64,000 bases of DNA from Duganella guangzhouensis (GCF_009674535.1 NZ_WKJK01000011.1:203104-267103), one strand, 5' to 3'; positions 53,023 to 62,492 are shown, counted from the first letter of the stretch. Program-made: numbers and translations. The notes: generated by a model from the sequence alone, not told the origin.

Positions 53023-53400
53023 GTGGAAACGCAAAAAGTCGCTATCATCGGTCTGGGCCGCATCGGCTCGGCTTTCCTGAGCAATATGCTGGCCCGCAGC
53101 GGGCGCGGGGTGGAGTTGGTCGCCGTGGCCGAAACCGGCGATACGCCGGGCCGCCAGCAGGCGGTGGCGGAAGGGCTGTTCATCACCTCGCTGGACGAGA
53201 TTCTGGCCCTGGGCGATGGCATCGATATCCTGTTCGACCTGACCGGCATCCCGGCCATCCGCCGCGAGATCCGCGAGAAGCTGATGGCGCAGAGAAATCA
53301 CCACACGGTGGTGGCCTCGGAGTCGATCGCCCGCCTGCTGTGGGTGATGACTACCGAGGATGAACTGCCGCTGATCGAAGGCCGCAGCACCGGTTACTAA
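53023..53400 (+). CDS. Small NAD(P)-binding oxidoreductase-like protein
   Basis: A 125-aa Rossmann domain only: VAIIGLGRIGSAFLSNML gives the GxGxxG dinucleotide motif, then VAVAETGDTPGRQQA and FDLTGIPAIRREI, like the NAD-binding half of homoserine dehydrogenase or Gfo/Idh proteins. No catalytic domain follows before the stop, yet no frameshift is seen. It starts with GTG behind GGGGGA. It may be a stand-alone sensor of a redox cofactor or a truncated enzyme. Confidence 0.7.
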   Translation: METQKVAIIGLGRIGSAFLSNMLARSGRGVELVAVAETGDTPGRQQAVAEGLFITSLDEILALGDGIDILFDLTGIPAIRREIREKLMAQRNHHTVVASESIARLLWVMTTEDELPLIEGRSTGY

Positions 53401-53406
53401 GTTCCC

Positions 53407-56019
53407 TTACGGGCCGATCGCCAGGAAGCTCAGCACGCCATCGTCGGTGATGGCGGCGACGATCCAGCCATCGCCCGACAGTACCGCCTGGCGCGCCAGC
53501 AACTGCTGGCCGCTGGCGGCGATGCGGTACTGTGTCACCGCCGCGTAGGCGCTGCTGAACAGGTACAGGTCGCTGCTGCTGGACTTGGTGGTGCCGCCGC
53601 AGATGATGCGGCCATCGATCGCGACGTCAACATTGTTCGGCGCAATATCGCCCACACTCATATAGCTAAGGATGCCGAGGCTGGTGCCTTCCATCACCGT
53701 GCACGACTTCGGCGTCGACGCGGCGTAGAACACGCGCGTGCCATCGCTGTTGACCCACAGATCCTGGCCGGCGGTGCCGGGGCTGCTGTGGCTGGCCGCA
53801 GTCAGCTTGGCGGCGAACAGGGTGCCGCCGCTCAGCGCCGCATAGTCGACGCTGACGCTGGTGTGGTTGATGCTGGTGCCGCCCTCATCCTGCTGCACCA
53901 CGCGCTTGCCGTCGGCGCTGGCGGCCAGCGAGCCGCCGGTGGTCAGCGGCAGGTTGCTCAGGCGCGCGAAGCTGCTGGTCAGATAGGTCTGACCATCGCT
54001 CAGCAACAGCATGCCGACGCCGTTCGGGCGTATCACTTTCAGGCGCGTGGCCTTGGTGCCGGCCGTCGCCAGCGTCAGCTGCGAACTGATCGCCAGCGTG
54101 CTGAGGTTGATGGTGGTGACGCGCGCGTTGTCGATGTCCAGCACGTACAGCGTGTCGCCATTCGGCGAGACCGCCATGTCGCCCAGGTGGGACGAGAAGC
54201 CGGTGATGCTGGTGACCTTGGCGCCGGTGTACACATTGTAGACGTCGACGTAGGCGCTGCCGTTGTGCGCGTATGCATACGGCCGCGCCGGGTCGGTGAC
54301 GACATTGGTGTACGGCAGGTTGGCCGTGATGATGCCGGCCGTGGTCGGCGTGGTCGAGCCATTCCACAGCGCCACGCGGATGGTTTCCGGCGCCGTCACG
54401 TCGCTGTCGGATGGCGTGATGGTGATGGTGGCGGTGTTCAGCGTATCGGTGCTGAGCTGGCTCGGGTCGGCGGTCAGGATCAGCTTGTCGCTGCTGACGC
54501 CCACCACCAGCCACGACTGGTTGCTGGTGGCGCTCATGCCGCCGAAGCTGCCATAGTTGTCGGTCACGCTGATGGTGCGCGTCAGGCGCGACCACGACGG
54601 CGTGTTGACGAAGGCCACGGCGGTTTCAGCCGGCAGCAGCTTGTGCAGATCCTTGTTGACGGTGAACAGCACCGAGCTCTTGACGGTGTCGCCATTGACC
54701 ACCGCCGACGCGGTCGCCAGGGTCGAGCTGATGCCGGTGCTGGCGCTGGCCGACAGCGCCTTGACGGTGAGGCTGCTGCCAGCCGCGTTGACGGTGCCGG
54801 CACTGGCGCTGACGCTGGCCCAGGCCGGCAAGCCGGTCAGCGACCATGGCCAGCTGTTGGTGCTGGTGTTCAAGGTCAGGCCCAGCGTCTGGCTGCTGCT
54901 GAAATCGCGGCCATAGGTGCCGCCCAGCGTGATGGTGCTGAGCGACGGCGACAGCGTGGCGGCGGTCAGGTTCAGCGTCACCGGCAGCGTGCGCGCGGTC
55001 AGGCCGCTCGGCGTCAGCGTGATGTTGCCGGTGTAGCTGCCGGCCGCCAGCGTGCCGATGGTCGGATCGACGGTCAGCACGGTGGTGGCCGGCGTGGTGC
55101 CGCTGGTCGGCGACACGCCCAGCCAGGCCGCGCTGCTGCTGGCGGTGTAGCTGGTGGCGTTCTTGGTGTCGGTGTCGATGCTGATCACCTGAGTGGCGAT
55201 CGGCGCGCCGTTGATGGCGTTGAAGGTCACGCTATTGCTGCCGAGGACCAGGCCGGGCGGCAGCACGGTCAGCGACACCGGCAGCGTGACGGTGTTGTTG
55301 TCGACCGTGGTGACGCTGAGATTGGTGGTGTAGGTGCCGGCGGCCAGGCCGGTCAGGTCATAGCTGATGGTGAGGCTGCCGTCGCCGGTGCCGCTGCTCG
55401 CGCTCAGCTTGAGCCAGGCGGCACCGCCGTTGCTGGCGGTCCAGCTGCGGCCGGTGGTGGTGATGGCCACGGTGGTGCTGGCCGGCGTGCTGACGCCGCT
55501 CTGGCCGGTCACGGTCAGCGAGGCGGCCGGCACCACGGTGAACACGCCGCTGCCGGCGGTCAGCACGGTGAAGTTGTACGGCAGCGTGACCGGCGAGCCG
55601 GGGAACTGGCTGGCGCAGTTGCTGTCGCGGCACAGCCGCACGCTGAAGTTGCCGGTGTAGCTGCCGGCGGCCAAGGTCGGCACGGTTTGCAGCACCACGT
55701 GGTACTGGCTATCGCTGTCGCGCACCACCGACGAGCTGGACAGCAGCACGCTGTTGCTGTCGACCACGCTCGGGTAGACGGTGGACCCGCTGAGGTCGCT
55801 TGGGCGGGCGACGGCGGCGATCACATTGGTGGTCAGCGTGGCGCCGGCCACCACGGTGCCGGTGGCGGTAGCCGGGGTGAAGGTGAGGGCGGGGCTGGCG
55901 ACCGGGGTGGTGGTGCCACCACCGCTGTTGCTGCTGCTTCCGCCGCCCCCTCCGCCGCAGCCGGACAACAGGGCAGCGATAAAGAAGGGAACGGCGTACG
56001 CGGGCCTGAATCTCAGCAT
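53407..56019 (-). CDS. Outer-membrane lipoprotein with BACON-type Ig repeats
   Basis: An 870-aa exported lipoprotein. The signal peptide ends in a lipobox LLSGC at about residues 17-21, and a Gly/Ser-rich linker follows. Several beta-sandwich repeats of BACON type occupy about 30-570 (recurring AAWLKLSASSGTGDGSL and SAAWLGVSPTSGTTPATTV stretches with LAAGxYTxN). A C-terminal beta-propeller-like part (about 590-860) has HLGDMAVSPNGDTLYVLD. Probably a surface or periplasmic adhesin or carbohydrate-related protein. It is encoded alone, 132 bp from the TPR lipoprotein upstream. Confidence 0.85.
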   Translation of the reverse strand: MLRFRPAYAVPFFIAALLSGCGGGGGGSSSNSGGGTTTPVASPALTFTPATATGTVVAGATLTTNVIAAVARPSDLSGSTVYPSVVDSNSVLLSSSSVVRDSDSQYHVVLQTVPTLAAGSYTGNFSVRLCRDSNCASQFPGSPVTLPYNFTVLTAGSGVFTVVPAASLTVTGQSGVSTPASTTVAITTTGRSWTASNGGAAWLKLSASSGTGDGSLTISYDLTGLAAGTYTTNLSVTTVDNNTVTLPVSLTVLPPGLVLGSNSVTFNAINGAPIATQVISIDTDTKNATSYTASSSAAWLGVSPTSGTTPATTVLTVDPTIGTLAAGSYTGNITLTPSGLTARTLPVTLNLTAATLSPSLSTITLGGTYGRDFSSSQTLGLTLNTSTNSWPWSLTGLPAWASVSASAGTVNAAGSSLTVKALSASASTGISSTLATASAVVNGDTVKSSVLFTVNKDLHKLLPAETAVAFVNTPSWSRLTRTISVTDNYGSFGGMSATSNQSWLVVGVSSDKLILTADPSQLSTDTLNTATITITPSDSDVTAPETIRVALWNGSTTPTTAGIITANLPYTNVVTDPARPYAYAHNGSAYVDVYNVYTGAKVTSITGFSSHLGDMAVSPNGDTLYVLDIDNARVTTINLSTLAISSQLTLATAGTKATRLKVIRPNGVGMLLLSDGQTYLTSSFARLSNLPLTTGGSLAASADGKRVVQQDEGGTSINHTSVSVDYAALSGGTLFAAKLTAASHSSPGTAGQDLWVNSDGTRVFYAASTPKSCTVMEGTSLGILSYMSVGDIAPNNVDVAIDGRIICGGTTKSSSSDLYLFSSAYAAVTQYRIAASGQQLLARQAVLSGDGWIVAAITDDGVLSFLAIGP

Positions 56020-56151
56020 GACGGAATCCTTTGGTAAGTGCGGCTTAATTTACTTGCAATTGTTGCGCGAACGCAACTAAGTGTCAAGAAGCACCGTTGT
56101 CAGCATACCATCGCCGCCTGCGCCGTCCCGCAGGCGACCCGTCCAGTGTGG

Positions 56152-57336
56152 TTATTTGGTGCGCGTCTGGGCCTCGTAGGCGCGCAGGCGGTCCAGTTTG
56201 GCGGCGTACAGGTCGTGATCGCCGCGCGTGGTGCTGTTCTGCATCGCCAGCGCCATGTGGGCGTCGGCCGCGCGCAGATTACCCAGCTGGTAGTTGGCCA
56301 TCGCCAGCCAGAAGTGGAATTCATGGTAGTCCGGCACCCGGTCCAGCTCGCGCTCGAACAGTTCACGCGCGCGTTTGTAATCGCCGGCCTGCATCGCTTC
56401 GCGGCCCTGGTTGAAGAAGTAGAACGGTGGATACGGCTCCAGCCGCGCCAGCTGGACCCGCAGCACGGCCGCCTCGTCGCTCTTGTGCACCGCTTCCAGC
56501 GTGGTGATCAGGTTGGACAGGTAGATGGTGTTGTTGGGCAGTTGCTGGTGGGCGTAGCGCAGCGCTTGTTCGGCGGCGTCCTGGTCGCCGTGGTGCTGGT
56601 AGATCACGCCCAGCGTGTTGTAGATGTTGGTGAAGGTGGGATCGGCTTCGGCACCCTGGCGCGCGGCCCAGTAGGCGTCGTCGATCTTGCCGGCCGCCAG
56701 CAGCTCGGCGGCGCGGTTGTTGAGGAACATGGCCAGCACGGTTTGCTCTTCCAGCGGTTTGGCATTTTCGCGCGCCTTGGGCGGGATCGGGATGAAGTCC
56801 ACCGTCAGCGCGGCGTTCTGGTCGAGGTTGTAGCTGGTATAGCCGGCGGTGTCGGCGCGCGGCCGGCCCAGCGCCAGGTTGACGTGGTTGCTGGCGAAAT
56901 AGAGGTTGCCGGCGCGGCTCCACACTTCGTCTACTTCGATCTGCTGGAATACCACCGGCAGATTCAGTTCACGCGCCAGCGCGGCGGTCATGATGGCCAG
57001 CGACAGGCAGTTGCCGGCGCGCGACTCGAAGGTGTCGCTGGCGTTGCGGGTGATGGCGGCGTCGTATTCCAGCTGCAGCTTGTCGCGCCGGTACAGCGCG
57101 TCGAATAGCAGTCGGCGCACGTCCTTGCCGGTGGAGGGCTTGCCGATTTCGTGGCGCACATATTCGCGCATGCGCGGCGTGGCGGCGAATATGCGGCTGG
57201 TGTCGATCGGCGCGCTGGTCGGCTGGAAATACTGGTCGTGGAATAATTGCTGCGCCGGCGCGGTGCGCGCGACGCGCTCGCTGGCGCAACCGCTGAGGAT
57301 GGCGGTGGCGCACAGGAGCAGGGCCCATGCTTTCAT
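56152..57336 (-). CDS. Lipoprotein with transglutaminase-like and TPR regions
   Basis: A 394-aa exported protein. The lipobox ILSGC is near residue 18. A transglutaminase-like segment (about 75-190) has the Cys in SRAGNCLSLAI and a His in FASNHVNLAL. A series of TPR motifs follows (about 215-390; FTNIYNTLGVIYQHHGDQDA, YQLGNLRAADAHMALAM). The start at 57336 follows AAGGGAG. It probably acts in the envelope as a scaffold or peptidase-like enzyme; the substrate is unknown. Confidence 0.82.
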   Translation of the reverse strand: MKAWALLLCATAILSGCASERVARTAPAQQLFHDQYFQPTSAPIDTSRIFAATPRMREYVRHEIGKPSTGKDVRRLLFDALYRRDKLQLEYDAAITRNASDTFESRAGNCLSLAIMTAALARELNLPVVFQQIEVDEVWSRAGNLYFASNHVNLALGRPRADTAGYTSYNLDQNAALTVDFIPIPPKARENAKPLEEQTVLAMFLNNRAAELLAAGKIDDAYWAARQGAEADPTFTNIYNTLGVIYQHHGDQDAAEQALRYAHQQLPNNTIYLSNLITTLEAVHKSDEAAVLRVQLARLEPYPPFYFFNQGREAMQAGDYKRARELFERELDRVPDYHEFHFWLAMANYQLGNLRAADAHMALAMQNSTTRGDHDLYAAKLDRLRAYEAQTRTK

Positions 57337-57455
57337 GATTTGTCTCCCTTTGCTGCGGAGCACAAAGCCTGCGCCGCACCAGGCCGCGGAATCTGCGTCC
57401 CGCGTCCGGGAAAGTATCCTCGGCTAGTGGAGGACTGTCAAACGAGAAATCGCTT

Positions 57456-58643
57456 TCAGGAAAGAGGGTCTTCGGACACGCTGATGTCGCTCAGGCCGAT
57501 GCTGGACAGCGCATCGGCCAAGTCATCCAGCGCCACCGCCAAATCGGCCGCTGGATCAAGCGGCAGGGCGGCACTGGCCAGCACGCTGGCGCCGGCCGAC
57601 AGCTGGATGTGCAGCTGCGGTTCCAGTTCGTCGTCGGATGGCGCGATCAGCACTTGCAGGCTGGCTGGATCATGGCCGTCGATGGCCTGGTTCAGTTCGG
57701 ACAGCAGGCCCAGCATCGCGTATTCGGCCTGGCCCTGGGCGCGCGCGCCGAAGAACAGATCCTGATACTGGAAGTTGAGCGACAGCGCGGCATCGGCGCC
57801 ACGGGCGCGGCCCAGGCAGCGCGCCACCAGCGGCGCGCAGGTTTCGGTCCACTGCTGATAGGCCTCGGCGCGTTTGGCGAAATAGGCGTCGGCGGCTTTC
57901 TCGCCGGCCGGCACTTTGTAGAAGGCATCGTCGGCGCGCTTCAGCGCAAAGCCGAGCAGGAAGCGCAGTTCGACCGCGCTGTCGTCGACGCCAAAACTGG
58001 TGGCCGACCAGCCGTGGCGCAGGCTGCGCTCCAGCGCTGGCGCGGCGGCGATTTTCTTGTCGGTCAGCGATTGCGCTGCTTCGCGCAGCATGGCGTGCAG
58101 CTGGCCGTAGCTGATGCGTTCGACTTCACCGAGGTCGTAGGCGTGGCTGACCAGCACCACCTTGGCGTGCTTGCTCTCCAGCCCGGCTTCGGTGAAGCTG
58201 GCCAGCAGGGCATCGTAGGCGTCGCCGTCCTGGAAGTCGGCGGCCGGGTCGAGCCCGCCCTGGCTGCGGACGAATACCGGAATCGCGAAAGCGTCGATTT
58301 CGAGGTCGGCGCCATTCTCGCGGCGCAGGATCAGATTAGCCGCACCCTCATCGGCGGCGTTGCGCAGATAGCGGTAGCCTTCCAGCGACTCATCACGCGC
58401 CAGTTCGATGGCACCGTACAGCACCTCGTCCTTGCCTTGCGTCAGCAGGCGGCGCAGCAGGCGCTCGAACTCGATGTGTTTTTGCGCCAGCTCGGCGCGG
58501 GTGCTGGCGGCCACGATGTCGGTGCCGGCCGATTCGTCGGCCAGCTCCAGCGCCAGCGCGCACAGTTCGTTGGTTTGTTGTTCGTCTTTGGCTTCGGGGG
58601 TGTTGACGGGTTTGCGCGGTGGTGGGCGCTTATTTTTGGGCAT
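57456..58643 (-). CDS. DUF2863 family protein
   Basis: A 395-aa cytosolic protein of the betaproteobacterial DUF2863 family (N-terminal basic run MPKNKRPPPRKP, then LALELADESAGTDIVAAST, GAIELARDESLEGYRYLRN, PVFVRSQGG). Function unknown. It follows the HDOD gene on the same strand with a 2-bp gap, indicating an operon, and so may share a signalling role. Confidence 0.88.
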   Translation of the reverse strand: MPKNKRPPPRKPVNTPEAKDEQQTNELCALALELADESAGTDIVAASTRAELAQKHIEFERLLRRLLTQGKDEVLYGAIELARDESLEGYRYLRNAADEGAANLILRRENGADLEIDAFAIPVFVRSQGGLDPAADFQDGDAYDALLASFTEAGLESKHAKVVLVSHAYDLGEVERISYGQLHAMLREAAQSLTDKKIAAAPALERSLRHGWSATSFGVDDSAVELRFLLGFALKRADDAFYKVPAGEKAADAYFAKRAEAYQQWTETCAPLVARCLGRARGADAALSLNFQYQDLFFGARAQGQAEYAMLGLLSELNQAIDGHDPASLQVLIAPSDDELEPQLHIQLSAGASVLASAALPLDPAADLAVALDDLADALSSIGLSDISVSEDPLS

Positions 58644-58645
58644 GC

Positions 58646-59512
58646 TTATCGTTCGGTATGGAAGGTTTCGTTCAGCTCGTCGAGCAGGTCTTCGGTTTCA
58701 TCCTCGGTCAGGCCGAGGTGGCGGCAGGCGCTGTCGCCGCCCTTGTCCCATTCGCAGGACATGTTGCGGCCATGCAGGCGCTGGATGCCTTTTTCGGCCA
58801 GCAGCGACAGTGCCACCAGCGAGCGGATGGCGTCGTCGGTGGACGGGTCTTCCAGCACGCGGTAATCGTGGTGCAGCAGGATGGCCCACGACACGTCCGG
58901 CGACAAGCCCCAGTTGCGCGCCAGCAGGCAGCCGATGGCGGCGTGGTTGGTCTGGTAGCGCGCGTCTTCGATGTCGGTGAACACGCGCTGGCTATCGTTG
59001 CAGGCCTGGTCGTAGGTGTCGGCGTAGTCGGTGAAGCGGTTCATCAGCAGCGGCACGCCGATGTCGCAGAACAGGCCGAAGGTGTGGGCGATGTCGGGCG
59101 GGGCGATGCGCAGCTTGCGCGAGGTGAACACCAGCGCCTGGGCGCGTCGCGCCGAGATTTCCCAGAATGCGTTGAGGTCGGCTTCCTTGCCCTCGATCGC
59201 CTGGCGTGCCAGCAGCCCGGTCAGCAGTGCCGCGCACTGGTTGATGCCGAGGAAGTTGATCGCCTGTTCGACCGATTTGGCCTTGCGGGCGGCGCCAAAG
59301 AATGGCGAGTTGGCCAGCTTCAGCAGCGCGCCCGACATGCCGACGTCGTTGGCGATGATGCGGGCGATCTGGCGCGGCGACGGATCTTGCTTGGCCAGTT
59401 CGCGCTGCAGGTCGACGAGCAGGCTGGGCCGTGGCGGAATCCGGATGGAACGCAACAGCGCGTCTTCCACCGCGTTTTCGGTTGGCAAAGCTTGGGCAGC
59501 AACTGTCGTCAT
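58646..59512 (-). CDS. HDOD-domain protein
   Basis: A 288-aa protein of the HD-related output domain type. Residues about 25-220 form the HDOD fold: PRPSLLVDLQRELAKQDPSP, IIANDVGMSGALLKLANSPF, FLGINQCAALLTGLLARQ, and NHAAIGCLLARNWGLSPDVS. The HD metal pair is not conserved, as is usual for this group. Such proteins act in stress or motility signalling. It forms an operon with the DUF2863 gene 2 bp downstream. The start at 59512 has no strong ribosome site. Confidence 0.88.
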   Translation of the reverse strand: MTTVAAQALPTENAVEDALLRSIRIPPRPSLLVDLQRELAKQDPSPRQIARIIANDVGMSGALLKLANSPFFGAARKAKSVEQAINFLGINQCAALLTGLLARQAIEGKEADLNAFWEISARRAQALVFTSRKLRIAPPDIAHTFGLFCDIGVPLLMNRFTDYADTYDQACNDSQRVFTDIEDARYQTNHAAIGCLLARNWGLSPDVSWAILLHHDYRVLEDPSTDDAIRSLVALSLLAEKGIQRLHGRNMSCEWDKGGDSACRHLGLTEDETEDLLDELNETFHTER

Positions 59513-59752
59513 TATGATATTCGGGGATAAAGGCAGCACGCGGCGGGGTGCCGCAGGACGCGTTATTGGTACTATAAACCAGCGCGCCCGCGTTTGCCGA
59601 ACATGCTGACCCTCGATTATCGCCGCAAGTGGGGTTGCTTTGCGTAAATTTGTGGCGATTTTCTGTCTATTACGCCGTATTTTGTCACGTATTGCGGCGA
59701 TTCGATGATAGTTTGCTACTAATCGTGTGGCCATCCGGTCCAGATTGGCAGA

Positions 59753-59758
59753 TACAAT
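59753..59758 (+). promoter_or_regulatory. Candidate -10 box of a leaderless mpg transcript
   Basis: TACAAT lies only 6 bp before the mpg ATG at 59765, and no Shine-Dalgarno sequence is present. Transcription would start at or next to the ATG. No convincing -35 is seen, so this is tentative. Confidence 0.35.
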
Positions 59759-59764
59759 AGATGC

Positions 59765-60352
59765 ATGATTACGACTCTGGCCGGTATCGATTTCAGCGCG
59801 CCCGCGCAGGTGGTGGCGCCGCAACTGATCGGTGTGACCCTGCTGGTCAACGGCGTCGGCGGCCGCATCGTCGAGGTGGAGGCATATGACCGCGACGAGC
59901 CGGCCTCGCATTGCTACATCGGCCAGACGCCGCGCAATTTTTCGATGTTCGGGCCGCCGGGGCGCAGTTATGTGTATCGATCGCATGGCTTGCACTGGTG
60001 TTTGAATTTCGTCTGCCGCGAGGAAGGCCATGGCGCCGGCGTGCTGATCCGGGCACTGGAACCGTTGCCAGACGAGGAAGGGCTGGCGCGGATGCGCGCG
60101 CGCCGTGGACTGGATGAGGCGCGCTTGCTGTGTTCCGGGCCGGGTCGGCTGTGCCAGGCGCTGGACGTGACGCGCGGGTTCAACAATCTGTCGCTGGCCG
60201 AGCCGCCGTTCACGCTGCTGGCGCGCGAGGCGGTGCCGCCGGTCTCAGCCGGCCCGCGCATCGGCATTTCGAAGGCGATGGAGCTGCCGTGGCGCTTCGT
60301 CGAAACCGGCTCGCGCTTTTTGAGCAAGCCCATGCGCGCTGTCGCCGGCTGA
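59765..60352 (+). CDS. 3-methyladenine DNA glycosylase (AAG/MPG type)
   Basis: A 195-aa alkyladenine DNA glycosylase. Conserved pieces are IVEVEAYDRDEPASHCY (catalytic Glu and DNA-inserting Tyr region), RNFSMFGPPGRSYVYRSHGLHWCLNFVC, GAGVLIRALEPL, and GPGRLCQALDVTRGFNN, with late GPRIGISKAMELPWRF. It removes alkylated purines and hypoxanthine. Together with ada and the 2OG oxygenase it adds to alkylation repair. Its last 108 bp overlap the convergent chemoreceptor gene. Confidence 0.93.
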   Translation: MITTLAGIDFSAPAQVVAPQLIGVTLLVNGVGGRIVEVEAYDRDEPASHCYIGQTPRNFSMFGPPGRSYVYRSHGLHWCLNFVCREEGHGAGVLIRALEPLPDEEGLARMRARRGLDEARLLCSGPGRLCQALDVTRGFNNLSLAEPPFTLLAREAVPPVSAGPRIGISKAMELPWRFVETGSRFLSKPMRAVAG

Positions 60353-61864
60353 GCGCTCCAGCTGGAACACCGCCACCGCCTGCGACAGTTGCGCGGCCTG
60401 GTCCTGCAGGCTGGCGGCCGCTGCTGCGGCTTGCTCCACCAGCGCGGCGTTCTGCTGCGTCACATCATCCATCTGACCCACCGCTTGATTGACTTCGGCG
60501 ATGCCCTGCGCCTGCTCGGCGCTGGCGTTGCTGATGCGGGCGATGATGTCGTTGACCTGTTGTACGGCGGCCACGATGCCGTCCATGCGGGCGCCGGCCT
60601 GCGCCACCGAGGCGCTGCCGCTGTCGATGGTGGTAACCGAGGTCGCGATCAAGGTCTTGATCTCCTCGGCCGCCACCACCGCGAAGCCGCGCCCCTGTTC
60701 GCCGGCGCGCGCCGCTTCCACGGCGGCGTTCAGCGCCAGGATGTTGGTCTGGAACGAGATGCTGTCGATCACGGCGATGATGTCGACGATCTGGCGCGAG
60801 CTGGCACGGATCGCATCCATGGTGTGCACCGCCTGCTGCATGGCGGTGCCGCCGTGCTGCGCCAGTTCGCTGGCGCCGGCCGCCAACTGGCAGGCTTCGC
60901 GCGCGTTGGCGGCGTTGGCCTGCACTGCCTGGGTCAGGCTGTCCATGGCGCTGGCGGTCTGCTCCAGCGAGCTGGCCTGCATTTCGGTGCGGGTCGACAG
61001 ATCCAGATTGCCGCTGGCGATTTCGCGCGCGGCGAGGTCGATGGCGCGCACCGCGCCCTGCACCGTGCCAAGCGTTTGGCTGAGCTGCGACATCGACTGG
61101 TCCAGCATGCGCGCGGTGTCGGCGATTTCATCGCGGCCCCGGTTGCCGCGACCGGCGGCCAGACGACCGGCAGCCAGCGCCACCACCACTTCGGCAATCG
61201 CGCGGATGTCGCGCAGCATGGCGCCGCGCACCGCCATGGTCACGCCCAGCGACAGCGCGATCGACAGCAACACCATGATGCTCATGCTGGTGTTGAGGGT
61301 GTGGAAGTCGGCCTTGGCTTGGGCATGCGCTTGTTCGCTGAGCTGTTTTTCCAGCGCCGACAATTGGGCCAGCTGGTCGTTCAGCAGCAGGAACTGTTTT
61401 TCCGCGCGCGCCATGGCGTTGGTGGCGATGCTCTGATCCATCTGCGCCATCTCCATGGTTTCCAGCACCGCCTTGCGGTAGGCCGTCAGCGCTTGCAGCG
61501 ACTGGGCGACGATGCGGCGCTCGGCGTCGTCGCTTCCGGCCGCCGCGTCCAGCTGGCGCAACTGGTCGTCGATGCCGGCGTGGCGGGTCTTGATCTGCTG
61601 GCTCAGCGCGTCCAGCCGGTTTTGCGCGAAGCTGCCGTTGACCCAGGCCAGCAACTGGTAGATGTGGGCGTGGGCGTAGCGCGCTTCGCCGCTGACGTCG
61701 GCGGCGGTCTTGAGGCGGGCGGCGCGCACCTGCACCAGATTTTCCAGCGAGGCGTTCTGGCGCACCATGCCGACGTAGGCCGCGCCGGCGGTGGCGATCA
61801 GCAGCACCAGCACCAGGCCGGGCGCCAGTAGCAGTTTCGGGCCTATGCGCAGTCTGTTCAGCAT
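60245..61864 (-). CDS. Methyl-accepting chemotaxis protein with a deletion in the signalling tip
   Basis: A 539-aa chemoreceptor: membrane helix (about 11-33), periplasmic four-helix-bundle sensor (35-185), second membrane helix (192-214), HAMP-like region and cytoplasmic coiled coil. The tip EAARAGEQGRGFAVVA (about 382-398) is followed directly by AEEIKTLIATSV, whereas relatives have about 13 further residues (VRSLAQRS-type stretch) before EIKTLI. This is an in-frame loss of about 39 bp at the helix that pairs with the tip and contacts CheA/CheW. Co-transcribed with the Cache gene upstream. The C-terminus is variable and overlaps mpg. Confidence 0.92.
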   Translation of the reverse strand: MLNRLRIGPKLLLAPGLVLVLLIATAGAAYVGMVRQNASLENLVQVRAARLKTAADVSGEARYAHAHIYQLLAWVNGSFAQNRLDALSQQIKTRHAGIDDQLRQLDAAAGSDDAERRIVAQSLQALTAYRKAVLETMEMAQMDQSIATNAMARAEKQFLLLNDQLAQLSALEKQLSEQAHAQAKADFHTLNTSMSIMVLLSIALSLGVTMAVRGAMLRDIRAIAEVVVALAAGRLAAGRGNRGRDEIADTARMLDQSMSQLSQTLGTVQGAVRAIDLAAREIASGNLDLSTRTEMQASSLEQTASAMDSLTQAVQANAANAREACQLAAGASELAQHGGTAMQQAVHTMDAIRASSRQIVDIIAVIDSISFQTNILALNAAVEAARAGEQGRGFAVVAAEEIKTLIATSVTTIDSGSASVAQAGARMDGIVAAVQQVNDIIARISNASAEQAQGIAEVNQAVGQMDDVTQQNAALVEQAAAAAASLQDQAAQLSQAVAVFQLERSAGDSAHGLAQKARAGFDEAPRQLHRLRNADARAG

Positions 61865-61876
61865 GGCGGCCTCGCG

Positions 61877-62323
61877 TCATTTCTTGTAGATGCCGGCTTC
61901 CAGCACGACGTCGCCGACGCGCAGGATGTAGGTGGTCTTGGGCTCGATCTTGCCGCTGACCGGGTTTTTGTACTGGTAGTCGACCCAGCCGTGGCCTTTT
62001 TTTGCGGCCAGTTCGATGATCTCGCGGCGGTATTTCTTGCCACTGGCATCGGGGATGTCGGTCAGGTCTTTGCCGACGATGGAGGGGTTGACCGGGTGCG
62101 CCAGCACGATGCCGGTTTTGATGTCGCGCACGTCGACGTATAGCGCGCCTTGCAGGAAGTCCGGATCTTTGGCGATGATTTTCTTGAGGAAGGCGTCCTG
62201 GCCGTTGGCCTTGATAAAGGCGGCGCCTTTTTCGGCCATGGCGATGGCGTCTTTTTCGTTGGGCTCGGCGGCCAGCGCTGGCAATGCGAGGAAGGCGGCG
62301 GCGATGAGGGGCAGGGTTTTCAT
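61877..62323 (-). CDS. Secreted single Cache-domain protein
   Basis: A 148-aa periplasmic protein. Signal peptide (MKTLPLIAAAFLALPALA), then a single Cache (sCache_2-like) fold: EKGAAFIKANGQDAFLKKI, GALYVDVRDIKTGIVLAHP, GKKGHGWVDYQYKNPVSGK-like stretch and TYILRVGDVVLEAGIY. It binds a small carboxylate-type ligand by family precedent. The start at 62323 follows AGGAGCT. It precedes the chemoreceptor gene by 12 bp on the same strand, so the two may form a binding-protein-plus-receptor unit. Confidence 0.88.
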   Translation of the reverse strand: MKTLPLIAAAFLALPALAAEPNEKDAIAMAEKGAAFIKANGQDAFLKKIIAKDPDFLQGALYVDVRDIKTGIVLAHPVNPSIVGKDLTDIPDASGKKYRREIIELAAKKGHGWVDYQYKNPVSGKIEPKTTYILRVGDVVLEAGIYKK

Positions 62324-62492
62324 GGGCAGCTCCTGTGGGTGGATGGCCAATGAACTCTACGCTGGCAAGAATTTCCGGAATTGCGCTGGCGCAAGACCTG
62401 GAATATTTCCATGGGTCAGTTGAGGCACGGCAATTTGAAAGGCGGTGCGCGGCCTAGCATGGAGTTTTCCGACCACACACAGGAACCCCGCG

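Noticed and set aside
53788..56037. 749-codon frame opposite the BACON lipoprotein
   Set aside because: Low-complexity Gly/Gln/Arg/Ala composition and no ribosome site; antisense shadow of a repeat-rich gene.
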